From assembly GCA_021234155.1 (NCBI GenBank), contig JAJEKV010000038.1, forward strand, positions 10,871,190-10,935,189: DNA of 64,000 nucleotides, given 5' to 3'. The notes below the pieces were generated by a model that searched no databases, was not told the DNA's origin, and was given only the letters and a program-made list of their open reading frames with translations. This DNA comes from Isoetes taiwanensis (taxonomy: Eukaryota; Streptophyta; Lycopodiopsida; Isoetales; Isoetaceae). Positions 44,326-56,907 of the stretch are shown here, one piece after another (the stretch's first letter is position 1; each line of letters begins with the position of its first letter). The translations under genes and the position numbers were made by a program.

Positions 44326-46430
44326 CGAAGTTCTCGCCCAAAGATAGTGCGGCTTTTGTTTGATAGGGTTTGTTAGAATGCCGGATTCGTGATTATGAGG
44401 ATGAGGGCTCTATGAGCGAAGCTTCGTGATGATGGCAATAGCGACCATGGGAGGATTCATCTGACCAATCGTGATGCCGATAGCTCTACATCGTCCGCTG
44501 CCACAAGTGCTAGTCGTGGCCCCGTGGTTCCAATGTCGTAAGTGAGGTGGTTCCGGATGTATCCCGATCCTCATAGCGGGGAGATATGTTTCTCTCTAGG
44601 TACCGCCCCACCTCTTCAAGTGCTATATTCGGACGGAAGCTTAAGGTCCAGCCCATCGAAAGGCCACCAAGACCAGAGTGGACTAAGACACGCTGAGATT
44701 GGTGGTCACCGCTGGTTGCGTGCAATGGGCTTAGGAAATGCACACCGGGCGCATCTGAGGTAATGAACCAAGAACACATAGACGAGGAAGACGTGGCTCC
44801 ATTGTTTATGGAGGTGCGACGCCTTTAAGGGCGCTCCGGATGATGCGACGGCACCGAAACGCCCCATTGCGAGGGGCCATGCAAAACAAGAAAGGGAGCA
44901 CGGCAAGCGTAACTTTTCAACGCCACGTCAGATAGCCTCCGGTAACGCTAAAACCCCACCGCAGCACATGGGAGGAGAGGGTCGACTCGCTGTCGCCGGA
45001 TTTGACCGATCACCTGATTTGCAATGTTTGTAGTGTTTGGGAATGCATTTAAATCAGAAATGACATTTAAATCAATTCATTTAGCCCATGCATTTAAATC
45101 AATGACAATGTTTCTATTGCAGAGTAAAAAGTACTCTAGGGGCTCGCATTTAAATCAATGACAAAGTTTCTATTGTCGCTTCCTCCAAGACGATGCCCCC
45201 TTCTTTTGCTCCTCTTCCGCACCCACTTTTCGCGATACCCATGATCTCCCCTGTGTAGGCCGGGAGGGGGGGGCTCCCGCGACATCCATGGCTCATCCAC
45301 TCATGGAGCCGCACGCTCATCCCGGAATCCTCCCCTGGTCTTGCCTCCCGATGATCATAGCGCACTGGCCTCCCCGCAAGTATAGAGGGTGCACCACCTC
45401 CGTGATGCCCCCGGCTGGAGGCCGGTGATGTACCGGGCTCCACGCCTCATCCTCGCCTGTGGTAATAGCCGCAGATCGCAAGTATACAGTATTGGAGCTC
45501 CTCGTGATATCGACAGCCGCCCCCGCTGCCAGCACTGCCTCACTGGCCGCCAGCTTACATTCGCTCTTGCCCAATAGCTCAACAATTCTCTCATTGCGCT
45601 TCATTGAGGCCTCCTCATCCGGTGAGAGGATGGTCATGGCTGGTCATTCCCCTGGACGCACTAATGCCTCCTCGATGGCCAAATTACATATCTCTGCGGA
45701 TATGCATTATGGTGCCCAATGGCACGGCCCCTCGCCGACTCATTTACGACGACCAATTCAGCTTGTCCGCCGTGATGGGGACACCCGCGCGCCACGCTAT
45801 CTATGCCTTAAACTATGTGTGCCACTCTGGCCGTCGGGGCCCAACGCTCACAATCAGCCATATGCCTCGATATTCCCTCATCAAACTTCCATGCGGCCCT
45901 TAGGCTAGCCTACCAACCATACAAGTACAAATGAAAAACTCTAAAGACACAACTATGCAAGCTATCTAATGGGGGTCCGACGGCACTCTACCAAAAAGTG
46001 ATGTACCCAACCTCGCCTCTGTCGTCCGGGCTGGGTTGACGAATTCGGGGAGCCCACTGGGTCCATCCCTATCTGCGGACTCTCCTCACAGAAGATCTCT
46101 CGCCCCATCTACACATTGCCATTTACTTTGTAATGCCCGCTTGGGAATATGTCAATGTGTTGTTAGTAAAGTAAATCTAATTATCATAAACAACATATGA
46201 AGGTAGGGTGTATAAAGAAGGAAGCCGTAATATGTTCAACTTACTCAAGACCATGGTTATAATGGCAATGGTTCAAAAGGCCCATGGTTTTAGAATACAA
46301 CAAAGGCATATCAAGACAAATCTAGGCATATCAAGACAAAAACTGAATACAAAATTTAGAATACAAAATCTAGAATACAAAATCTAGGCACATATTAAAC
46401 AATACAAAATCTAGGCACAAAATCTAGAAT
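44326..46430. other. GC-richer stretch with unassigned ORFs
   Basis: GC content is higher than in the surroundings. The minus ORF 45317-45637 starts with a helical, coiled-coil-like stretch (SMKRNERIVELLGKSECKLA, then ASEAVLAAGA), of the sort seen at the C-terminus of TE-encoded Myb-like proteins. Plus 44398-44540 reads like an acidic, Ser-rich leader. The evidence is too weak to name a product. At 46300-46440 there is a short array of AGAATACAAAATCTAGGCAC units. Confidence 0.35.
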
Positions 46431-46439
46431 ACAAATGGG

Positions 46440-46885
46440 CACATATTAAAGACCTATGGAAACGGAAAATCGCTTTAAGCCCGAAACCGAAAAACCAAAA
46501 ATAAGCCCTCGAAACTGGAAATCTTTTTGTTGTTCGAACGAAAAAACGCTTTTGCGATTTTGAATTTTTTTTTTTTTTTTTCAATTTTTTTTTTTTCAAT
46601 CTTACGCCGCTACCGGCCTCTGGCGGCTGAAGCCAGGCGCAGAGTCGGAAAATCGCTTTTGCCGATTTTGAAATTTTTTTTTTTTTTTTTATTCCGCCGC
46701 ATACCGCCGCCTCGCGGCGGGGGGTGGCGGCGGGCAGGCCCTCAGGCGCTCGGGCTGTGGCGCTGGGCATGCTAAATTAAAAATCGCTTAAGCGATTTCC
46801 AGTTTTTTTTTTTTTTTTAACCTCCAAATTTTCCGGCGGGGCCTTTTCAGGCAGGAAAATCGCTTAAGTGATTTTCCTGCCATTT
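46440..46885. repeat. Palindrome family AAATCGCTTAAGCGATTT, block 2
   Basis: Copies lie at 46463-46482 (partial), 46541-46565, 46648-46672, 46781-46798 (perfect 18 bp) and 46850-46881. The last has arms GGCAGGAAAATCGCTT and AAGTGATTTTCCTGCC. They are separated by runs of 15-25 T, as in block 1. Flanking arms differ between copies. Confidence 0.75.
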
Positions 46886-47944
46886 CTGGCCGCGGGGGAC
46901 CCCGACCCTGGATCCGTTCATCTTCGAGCTTGCATGCCTTTGCTCAAGCTTCTGGCCGAGATATTCTGTGGAGATGGCAAATCCACTATTGGCCCAGGCA
47001 CTAGCCTTTTTTTTTTCTTATGAAGATCTTGGATCCATCAACCAGGCGTCTGAATCTCAACTGTCAGCTATAGGAGAATCAGTTGATCGCACAGGTAATG
47101 TTAATGTTTTATTCCTGTTTTAGGTTGAAATGAACGCCTTCATCTATTTTTATTCTTATTTCGTATTATCAAGGATTTCGGCCATGACCTTAGAGTCATG
47201 CGGCCACGGTGGTCGCTTCATGATTGAAGCCTGCATTAACAGATGGTGATCTGAAAGGATTTTAGGCCAAGTTTACTCCGGATTCGTGACTATTTACAGA
47301 AAGTCCTTGGCCATGTGGATTTAGTTCCCAATTTAACGGGGAATGCCTGTATGGCGGATTTTTTCATAAGCCCATGAGGTTTATGGACGGCTACTGATCA
47401 GTAGCCGCATTTGCACAGTTAAGAAATGGGATGGAGCTTTAGTCCCTCAATGGCGGATTTTTTGGAGCCAAATCTGGCTGTGCAACCTTTATCCAGCCAT
47501 TCTTGATATAGAACCCGATTCAGGTCTGTGTTAATATGTTTTTGTTAGCAAACTTGCTTTCTTTCGTTGCCTAATTTGTGTTTTATGTGCATTCATGGAT
47601 GCCAAGGAAATGGGTGATTGGAAACACATGTAACAAGCCTGATGGACATAGCTAACTTATTTAAGGTAAAGGCCAGCTTCAGGTTTTTGTTCTTGATAGT
47701 CTAAATCTTGCTTGGAAATCCATCTGCAAATGGTTATTAGATCTCATTCAATGTATAGGAGCAACAATCTTGGAGCCCACTGTACTTGAAAATGTTAGTT
47801 TTGCACCAACAGGTTCTGCTGTAATTTCTTCTTTTTGTCCTTCTTAATATGCTTGATATGTTAAAAAGACAAACTTCAATGCTGCTTCTTATATCAGAGC
47901 TCAAAAGATGATTCTTGGTCCAAGGGTTTTTTTTTCTGTGATGA

Positions 47945-48185
47945 GGCAGGCCATTGAGCTAAAGATTGTCTCATTGCTTGTGCTCCAAGTGTAGTGCAAA
48001 GCATCAATGAGTGCAAAGCATCACTGGTTTAGTGAATTCTCTAAGCTTCTATCTCCATAATTAAGAGGATCTTAAGGCAGGCCACTGAGTTAAAGATTGC
48101 CTCATCACCTTTGCTCCAAGTTTAGTGCAAAGCATTGCTGGTTTAGTGAATGCTCTAAGCTTCTATCTCCATCATAAGGAGGATA
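47945..48185. repeat. Tandem duplication of about 120 bp
   Basis: GGCAGGCCAYTGAGYTAAAG and TTTAGTGAATKCTCTAAGCT occur twice, the units starting near 47946 and 48075. The first unit has an extra CAATGAGTGCAAAGCAT duplication. Confidence 0.85.
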
Positions 48186-48862
48186 TTACAGTAGTAAACT
48201 GCACCTTTATGAAAATATGGCTTAAGGGCAGATGTTGGGCTTTTAGCAGTAAGTTATATTTGTGCCACATCAACAAGAGCAAGAGGAAGCTGTTGCTTAA
48301 TGCAGTTTATGTTAATGTTTTTGCAGGAATGTATCAAGTCAGGAAAGCAAGTCCTGTCATTATCAGCCCTTTTTCCACATAGATAGGGCCACTTGAGCTA
48401 GAAATCTGGTTTCAAAACTGTTTTAAAAGATGTCTCAAGTAGGCTTTAATTGCATAATATGAAATATCGCTATTTGAGCTAGAAGTCTGGCAAACGGCTC
48501 GATAATACTTTCGGTGCCAAAGATGGTAACACCTAAGTCAATAATATTTTATGGGGAAAGACAAGAAATGGTTGTAACAACGTTTGATGTTTTACAGTGC
48601 TGATGAGCTTTGTATTCATCAAATAAACCTGGCAAGCAGGTTGCAAGTGCAGTGAAGATAAAAGATGTTAGCTAGAGTTCCTTCTTAAATCTCTATTATG
48701 GCAATGAGTTTCTTCCTTCTAATCCAGGATACCTATAAGACGATCATTTTGACATCAAATGGTTTTAAGAGGCTTGGTGGATCTCAGAATATGACAAGGC
48801 AGGTGTGCATATGTAATCAGGAGATGATGAGATATCTTTAGCTTGCAAAAAGTCATGTTATA

Positions 48863-49595
48863 ATATGAATACTGATATTGCACATTCTATTGCCACAAGC
48901 TTTTCACGCTCTTTATTCATGAATCAGGTTTGCTGTGGTACTTTTGTTGCAGCACTTGCATTCAAGTATTGAGTTCATGTTCGCTTTGCACAGGGCATCA
49001 TGATTCTATTGCCTCGAGCTTTTACTTTCGAAGTTTCAATCGATTTTCAATTTCCAAATTCCTCTTTATGATCATTCTATTGATACATGCAGCTTTCTAT
49101 GAAGGGTGTTAGGCAATATAAACAACCACCCTCCTTTAATTTTGCATCTGATATAGCTTATCAATACTATGCGCAGATGTTATAATGGTTTTAGTGAATT
49201 CCCTGTGCACTCTGTTGTCCCAGGTCTATATTTAGCTTTTAAATTTCATACTATGAATACTGATATTGCACATTCTATTGCCACAAGCTTTTCAATGCTC
49301 TTTATTCATGAATCAGGTTTGTCGTGTACTTTTGTTGCAGCACTTTCATTCAAGTATTATGAATCAGGTTTGTCGCGGTACTTTTGTTGCAGCTAGACTT
49401 TCATTCAAGTATTGAGTTCATGTCTTCGTTTGCATGTGGCATTATGATTCTATTGCCTCGAAGCTTTTTACTTCGAAGTTTCAATCTCCATTTTCATTTC
49501 CAAATTCCTCTTTATGATCATTCTATTGATACATGCAAAGCTTTGTTAGGCACTCGGCCGTCCCGTGTCTATATTTAGCTTTTAAATTTCATATT
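48863..49595. repeat. Tandem duplication of about 340-390 bp
   Basis: Blocks ATGAATACTGATATTGCACA, ATTCTATTGCCACAAGCTTT, CAAATTCCTCTTTATGATCA and GTCTATATTTAGCTTTTAAA each occur twice (48865-49243 and 49253-49592). The second unit has a further internal duplication of ATGAATCAGGTTTGTCG..CAAGTATT. It is non-coding. Confidence 0.9.
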
Positions 49596-50429
49596 TCCTA
49601 CATTGGTGATATCTTCTTTTTGTTGGGTCAGAATTCCACCTTTGCTTTGGGTTCTTTAAGCATCAACGGAACTGTAAGTATTTATACTTCCATTATAAGC
49701 ATTTGTTGCAGGATTTGTTTCTTAGAGAATAAAAGGTTTATTTTTAGGCAATGACGGTAAAGAACTAAAAAACTGAGAACATAAAAATATGCATTTTGCA
49801 TAATGTCGATAGGGAGCATTGCCTATGGCAATTTCATCCTTAAAGTATTTGAATTGTGCGTAAGAAAAGTTGATCTATATGTCTAGAGCACCTCCGCTTT
49901 TTAGCATGTACACCTATGCTCTATGATACACTCTCAAATGGAATACTAGTTTGTTATGAAACAAAAATTGTGTTTTGTTTCTCAAATTATTATCGAATGC
50001 TCTACAACGATAATATCAATTCTATCTTTAAAGCACTTTGATAACCTTTACGCCATCGCCTAACAAGAGCACTTCTTCAAACAACCCCATTGTCCCGAGA
50101 TAATGTGTTTAGGGGCATTAGTAAACAATCAATTCAATGATTAAAAATTATTTTGTATAGAGGATGCCATTAGAGAATCAACCTTTGTACATGTTTGAGT
50201 TCGATGGTTTATGGATGAGTCCACTAATCCTAGACTTTTGAAGTCCCCAAAGAACGGTCGACTACCTAAGCAAAGACTGCGGTGATAACATCTACAACCA
50301 TCGCTTCTAATGTCACAAGGTTATATTTGTAAACAAAGTACTCTAGTTCAATCTAATGTTCGCCCGGATTAACCCCCGCAAGGTATGTTCTTCTAGTCAT
50401 CATGTAAGGGATTCTTTATAGAATCGTGA

Positions 50430-50640
50430 GAGACTTTGAAGGAATCTAAGGGAATCTAGTGGATGCTTTATAAAATATTGAGAATCTAGCAAAAATCTTT
50501 GTGGAACGTTAGGGAACTCTAAGGAAAGGAATCTTAAGGGGATCTAGTGGAAGTCTTAGGGAAAGTCTTAGGGAATCATAAAGGGACCTTGGTGAATCTT
50601 AAGAGAAGCTAGAGGAATGCTTAATAATTTTACCTTAAAG
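50430..50640. repeat. Degenerate AATCTTAAGGGAATCTAG minisatellite
   Basis: Units related to GGAATCTTAAGGGGATCTAG recur with indels for about 200 bases. No coding potential. Confidence 0.55.
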
Positions 50641-51144
50641 GAATCGGTAGAATCCTTTGCACTTGGTGTCTTTTGTGGCCTACCGTAGAAAGTCTATCAA
50701 AATCACATTCAATGCTCATGAAAAGTTGATGGCTTTTTCAAGTAGTCTATAAATCTTTATAAAATACAAGAATTTATCTTATGCCAAGGTCACTTAACAT
50801 TTTCTTTACAAACTTGGTGTGATTTCAAGATGAAATGTCCGAGTAAATAATTTGTTGATTAGTCAAATTAAATGCCAGCCTAATGGTTAATAGGCAAGAA
50901 CATTTAAACCTCTAAATCGCTTAGTTTGAATGGGATGGTGCATTGGGTTTTAAGAGTATTAGAAACTATAACCTATGAACCTATTATTACCCAATTGTGG
51001 AACTTGATAAGCAACGCCAACCTTCCGATGGAATACACAAATATGAAAGAAGATATTAATCATGTGCTACCTAGTATGTTCTTTTCAAGCAAAAATCCTA
51101 GGCGTAAGATAGAAAGCAAAGACTCATCTTAAATGCAAATTTTA

Positions 51145-51395
51145 GAGCAACTATCGATCCTATTTTCGGAGATCGTGGGACCAAAATGTTGAAGATCATT
51201 ATCTTAAATACGATCCTATTTCTAGAGATCGTGGGACCAAAATGTTGAAGATCATTATCTAGGATTCTCGTGATTCTATGAATGTCAACATATTAATATT
51301 TCTAGATTGCTTGATGACATAGCAACAAATATCGGTTATGCCTTTTTATTTCTAGATTGCTTGATGACATAGCAACAAATAGGTTATGGCCCGTG
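51145..51395. repeat. Two adjacent short tandem duplications
   Basis: First, a 60-base unit (CGATCCTATTTYNGAGATCG, TGGGACCAAAATGTTGAAGA) twice at 51148-51268. Second, a 50-base unit (TTCTAGATTGCTTGATGACA, TAGCAACAAAT) twice at 51300-51390. Confidence 0.85.
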
Positions 51396-51399
51396 AAAA

Positions 51400-53215
51400 C
51401 TCCCAATATTAGTTTTTGAATCCGCATTGCATCTTAAATGTCATCATCTTCTTCCATGTCCAAGTATACCAATGTCACCATCTCATCTAGAGATTGTTGC
51501 AATACGTTGATTCACCAAAGCTTGGCTACTAGTTCATTGCAAACCCCTTTGAAACATTATAACAAGCACAAATAAACAAAGCAAATGATGTGATAAGAGT
51601 TTGAATGTAATTGGTGATGATATTTGATATGGAATATTGGTAAACACGTATATCAAAAATATGGAAGTCGACCTTCAAAATATCGCCCTGAATTGCCTAT
51701 AGCACAAAACTTTAAGTCACAAAAGCAAGTTGGAATTGACATTTCATTTTAGAACTTTAACCTCCTCGTGGCCGGGTGTAGGAATAGAAAACACCAAGAT
51801 ACTCTTTAAGAATCCCACTACTCTTCGAAGGCAATGATCCACCATATTCCTTAATATTAGTTTGATCTTTGACATAATTGTTCTGGATCGCTGAAAGGGC
51901 AATACCTGAACTTAGTCATATGTTCTACAGTTCTACTCTAGCCAATTCACAAACACAAATTAACGAAAATCAATGCATCAGACTTTACAGAGAATCTAAA
52001 GGAAAAATTGATTCTTGAATATATCCACAAAAACAGAAAGGTATAATAAATCTAGGGAATTATGAGGTCTGCAAATCAATGAGGAAGTAAAGTCGACGGG
52101 TCATCACAAAATGAGGGACAATACTTCATGCTGGATCATATCTTCAGTTCATATGGCTTGGCTGGTCCAGAGAGATTATAGCAGAGAGATTATAGAAGAC
52201 AGCCATGTAAAGATTAGGTCCAAAAAGATTGTAGCAGAGAACCACACATTTGAGATAGACAACCCATTGCCTTGATACCAAAACTGTGATGTGCAAACAG
52301 AGAAAACATTATAGAAGCGGGAACCCATTCAAAGATCCCATTGTTGCTCAGATGCAAAGAATGCACATAGAAATAGAAGAAATGTCAAAGAAGTCCGCTT
52401 CTATAGGAAGCAAGATATCCTACTCCGGCGAATCCAAAGCTTGAGAGCTCCACAGCAGAAAAAGTTGCTAGATGGAAGGAAAACAACGCCAAATCAGAAA
52501 ATCGTGGGCTAGGCGGCAACAGAGTATTATGATGACTTAGATTCTTATGGCCGAGCAGGGAGAGCATCTCTGATATTCGGCCAGAGCTCAAAACAGGGGT
52601 TTTCTAATATTTGCCATCTCTAATCTCATAACAAAGGCTTTCAGGGTCCTCATAGTTAGTAACGCCGGATCTGCACCCTGCCCTTTCGTAATCGACTAAA
52701 AGAACCTCTCTTATCACTTTATATTTAGTGGGATAATTTGTTCAGGAACCCTTTGTTCTTCTTCAGCTTTGCTTCGAGATCCTTTTTTGGTCTTCTCGTC
52801 CGCTCACCTTTATTTGATACTTGCTAGTTTTTTCACCGTCAGCTTACATTTGATCCGCCAACATCGCTTTGATCTCATCCGTGATTAGATTTCTCTCGCT
52901 TCATCTCAGATCAAAGCTCTCTTTAGCATCTTCAGTTGCATCTTTTTCTTTTTTGTTTCTTTGCTGTCTTTATTCTGTAATAAGATTTAAGCTCAAAGCA
53001 TAAATTGGAAACGCTACTTCCAAAGAATAAGACATCAATGTAAATTTCAAAATCTTTTTCGTTTTGTATTAACCCACGCCTCACAGATGGATGTCGCCCG
53101 ATGATATTAATGTTGGCTACAATTTCAGAACCGTTAAATGTATTAGACAGAAACAATGGCAGGAAAGACCCATGTCTAGGTAGCAAAACTCATACTTGAA
53201 GCTTAGATACGCTTA
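51400..53215. other. Non-coding stretch; nothing recognised
   Basis: Short ORFs only. The region just precedes (in plus coordinates) the LINE endonuclease fragment and could hold its degraded downstream part. Confidence 0.35.
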
Positions 53216-53218
53216 ACA

Positions 53219-53480
53219 TTATGTTTCAAATCCTTGGCCAGATGTATCACAACGTTGTTTAAGGGATTGAAACCTCAATATCCCCAACAGTGCAGAAGAA
53301 ATTAAAACGACGGGGAGAGATCTCGCAATGGCTATAGCACTTATTTCGAATTTAAATTTGTAAGATCTCTTTGTCACCAAGGCACGATCCAGCCTTTTAA
53401 CCATTTTGGCAACAAGCCGAATCCGGGGTGATCTAAAATCTCTAAAACCAGATCGGCCGCGGAAGTTTGCAGAGCAAGAA
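53219..53480 (-). pseudogene. LINE endonuclease (Exo_endo_phos) fragment
   Basis: The minus strand reads GFRDFRSPRIRLVAKMVKRL, DRALVT, FEISAIAIARSLPVVLISS and ALLGILRF. The order DFRSP, a KRLDRALV helix and SLP followed by a damaged SDHSPLL resembles the C-terminal part of the apurinic endonuclease domain of plant L1-type LINEs. No RT domain was found next to it. Confidence 0.45.
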
Positions 53481-53489
53481 TGGGTCACA

Positions 53490-56400
53490 TCATTCGTCAC
53501 TCCTTTTAATTTTTTTTTTTTAGCTATATTTTTGAAGTACACGTGGTGCTCTCAGTTTTTTTCTTGGAACGGAAATATTCCATCAAACAAAAAGGAAGTC
53601 GCTTTTATATATGTTAGACAAGAAACATTTCTCTTTATCCACACCCCGTATCTAGAGAAGCAAACCAATCTTTCTATTTATCTTAATCATCTTATGTGTG
53701 TAATTGCATATCAATATTGAACATGCACTAAAGCACTTTATGATCCTATGTTCTAGCAAATGAACAATAGATAGAAAGGTGCTGATCCTAATGACAAAAG
53801 ATCCCATCGAGTAATGATGTCACACATTTTTAACATTTCCTTTTCACACATTAAATTCAATATTTGATTTGAAGATAAGTTAAACGCATCCCTCTTCACA
53901 AATGCTAAATCTTGACATGTTTAAGGCAAGAATATTGACCACGCTTAAGGAACCAATACCTACTCTAGCACCAAAAGCAATAATCGGGCTACTTAGCACC
54001 AAAAGCAATACTTGCCCAACGAGTAATTAGGCTTTGAAAGAGCAAAAAGGCCCGCAAAATTAACAATATCTAAAGCATTAAAGTTTAAGAATGCAATTTT
54101 CCTTCTTTAAAAAATTTCAATGAAATTTGGAAAGATCGCGGGTTGAACTCCTTTATAGAAATGTCCAATGGTCAAGTTCACAACTCATGCAACTTGTGGC
54201 CAAAGAAATCAATCAGTTATACATGGGGACATCTATTGACCAAGCTTTCATCGGCAAAAGCGCTATATCCCAAAAAGAAAAGCCCCGCGATCAAGTGAAG
54301 TGGTAATGGACGATGGCAGCAATCAATTTTAGAAATTATAATAATCCCCTCTTTCTTTTTCTCGAAGTTTTAATAATCCTCCATTCTTTTTCGCTTATTG
54401 TTTATAACATTTGGGATTTTTCCGCTTTTGTTGAACCGTGGTTGTAAACTTGGCAACCGTTGTAACAAAATCCACAAGCTTGTCTACATGGGATACTCAA
54501 ATGCATTTACTCTCAGAGGCGTAAGATGATCACAGAGCACACTTAGTGGTCCCGTAAGAAAAGAAAAAAGATGATTTGGTTAAAGGTTACAATAGAGGAT
54601 CCAATTCCTAGTGCATTTAATCAAGGTGCCACCGTGGAGTATAGATGACTTAGAATTCTAAAGATATAAGAGATAACAACATGGAGGGCTGGACATGGAA
54701 TGACTTTACATCCTAAAGTTGAAATGATGGCTACTTCCAAAACAATAATTGGAAATGAGAATGAACGGGTCATCTCGAATTATTGCAAGAGCAAATATCA
54801 GCTTGAGAATGTAATCCAAAATATCATGAGGAGACACACATCCCTATAAATGTTGTATTGATTAAATGTGGGATGTAAATGTGGATGAACCGAATGTGCT
54901 CTATAGCAGCCATGCATAGGAGTTTAACCAAAAAGGGATCTTGATGCAATCGACATTTAGTCTCCCTACTTTCTAGACGATGATTATAGATGTTACCCGA
55001 GTCCTTTTGAATGGTTTTCCAAAGCTACTTGTGTCACCTTTTTTTCTTCTAAGATAGACAAAACAAAAAGAAAAGCACGATTAATTAATTAGAGAATTTC
55101 GAATTTCGCTTAGCATGAAATAGGTTCTGGGTGTCTATAAAACACCGCAAATGGTTGCAAAATGGAGTAAAAGTTGACGTTTCCGGCCGCTTTTGGGCAC
55201 AACCAAATGATGTATCCGACTTTGACATGTATAAGGCTATCCCAAGCTCCTTCGTGAGTAAAGAGCGTCCACAAGAAAGAGTGAAAACACTCAGCCAGAT
55301 CGCCACTCATTAAGATTTGAAGCCTAGCCAGCCCATGGATGTAATATTACAATTCCATTAAGCTCTACACATGGATAAAAAAGAATTGAAAGTGATAATG
55401 AGGATCGCGTGGCTTAACATTGTGAGTTGTCGGTCAAGGAATGTTTAGACAAAAAAAACTGAATAGTAAACTCAAAGCATTGTAAATTGTATTCCTCAAA
55501 CATTTCAATGTACATTCCTTTGCCATATGGGCGTAAATTAGTCCATCCGGGTCGAGCATCGCCTCGTGCACAACACCTAACTCGCAAGCCTATCCTAGCT
55601 ACATGTTCCTGCCCCTTTGTAAAAGATCTTCAGGTCCATCTCAAGTAGCCTGCTTTTATCCGGGATTTCTACGCACATGGCCTCGCGAAGGAGTTGGACA
55701 TGTGGATCCTGGCCCCCGCTGTCAAGATCCATGGGGGTCCCTTCGACATAACGCCACTCTACTCAAGACACGCGACATCGGTGCATGGAAGAGTTATTTT
55801 TTTTTCATTGCCGGAACCTCGATGCTTTTTGTGTGCCCGATGGCTCACCCTCTTGATCCGCAGGTCCATGACCATGCCTACGATTCAAACTCGAATTCAC
55901 CGTCAAGAAAAGGCATGTAGGCATCAAATTTTTCATTTAAAGCCCCCAATTTTTGAAACACCTGCTCTAGCTAAAGTAATACCTTTCTCAAGAGCCTCCG
56001 TAAGTCTTTTCATTTCTTGCATTCTTCCTCGTAGCTTTTCTCATCCATTTGATCCAAGATTGAATCGATGTTAGATATATCTGCTCGTTGGGTAATGTTT
56101 AAATTGATCGCGATGAGGATCATTCTCGCTCGGGCCTTTATCCTCGCTATCCGCCTCCCCCAGCTGCCCTCGTTCGACCATTTTTTCGAAGCTTATCCAG
56201 AAAGCCCCTTAAATCGCACACTTTACCTCGGCTTTTGAAAAGCAATACTCTTCTTTCCCCGCAAGTAAGGCGACACGAAGGAAGCAAGACTCACGAGAAG
56301 AAATCAAGAACACAACCATCCTTCTAAGACAAGCTTGTCAACCAAGTAGTAGGCATATGATGTCTTCTAACCGCACTTCAAAGACGTGGTCACCTTCCAT

Positions 56401-56890
56401 TCCGGACAAACCGAAAACTGGTTTACCCGCGGAAATATGTCCGCCATTTCTTCTTCATTTTTGCATCAAGATCTTCGCCACCACCGACAAAGGCATTGGT
56501 GGCAAGGGCATCTTCGCGGGTGCAAAGGCTCACCAGGTCGTCAAACGAAGCTCCAGCCCCGCGACAATCGCTTCACCCCGGAGTCGCTTCTATTAATGCA
56601 CATATGGGTGATGTAATATCGATATTCCTTCACCCTTTCTTGTTCACCCATCCCGCTCGCCATATGTACCTACGTAAATATGGGACCTCGCTTGAACTGC
56701 TTTTTGGTCGCACAAGCACCGCAAATTCAAGCAGACCGCGATCGTAATCACAAGGTGATAAATGTTAGCAAATTGTCATGCCGATATTCTTGTGAAGAGT
56801 TCCATATATTTTTTGCACGCCCATAATGCAGAATACTCTAAAGTCTATGAACACCATAGTAGCATTCTCGCATTAATCGGAGTGGAGGTG
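53490..56890. other. Intergenic; no supported gene
   Basis: Short ORFs in all frames. The minus reading EGTPMDLDSGGQDPHVQLL (about 55.7 kb) has coding flavour but no family match. Confidence 0.35.
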
Positions 56891-56907
56891 GGAATCCCTT
56901 CCCTTTG

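Noticed and set aside
44510-45908. Several GC-rich ORFs as a Harbinger/Myb-type gene
   Set aside because: Only a coiled-coil flavour was visible. No Myb/SANT or DDE motifs were found, and both strands are equally open.
46411-46775. Lys-rich and Phe-rich ORFs of 80-120 codons
   Set aside because: They are driven by poly-A/T tracts between palindromes, with no conserved features.
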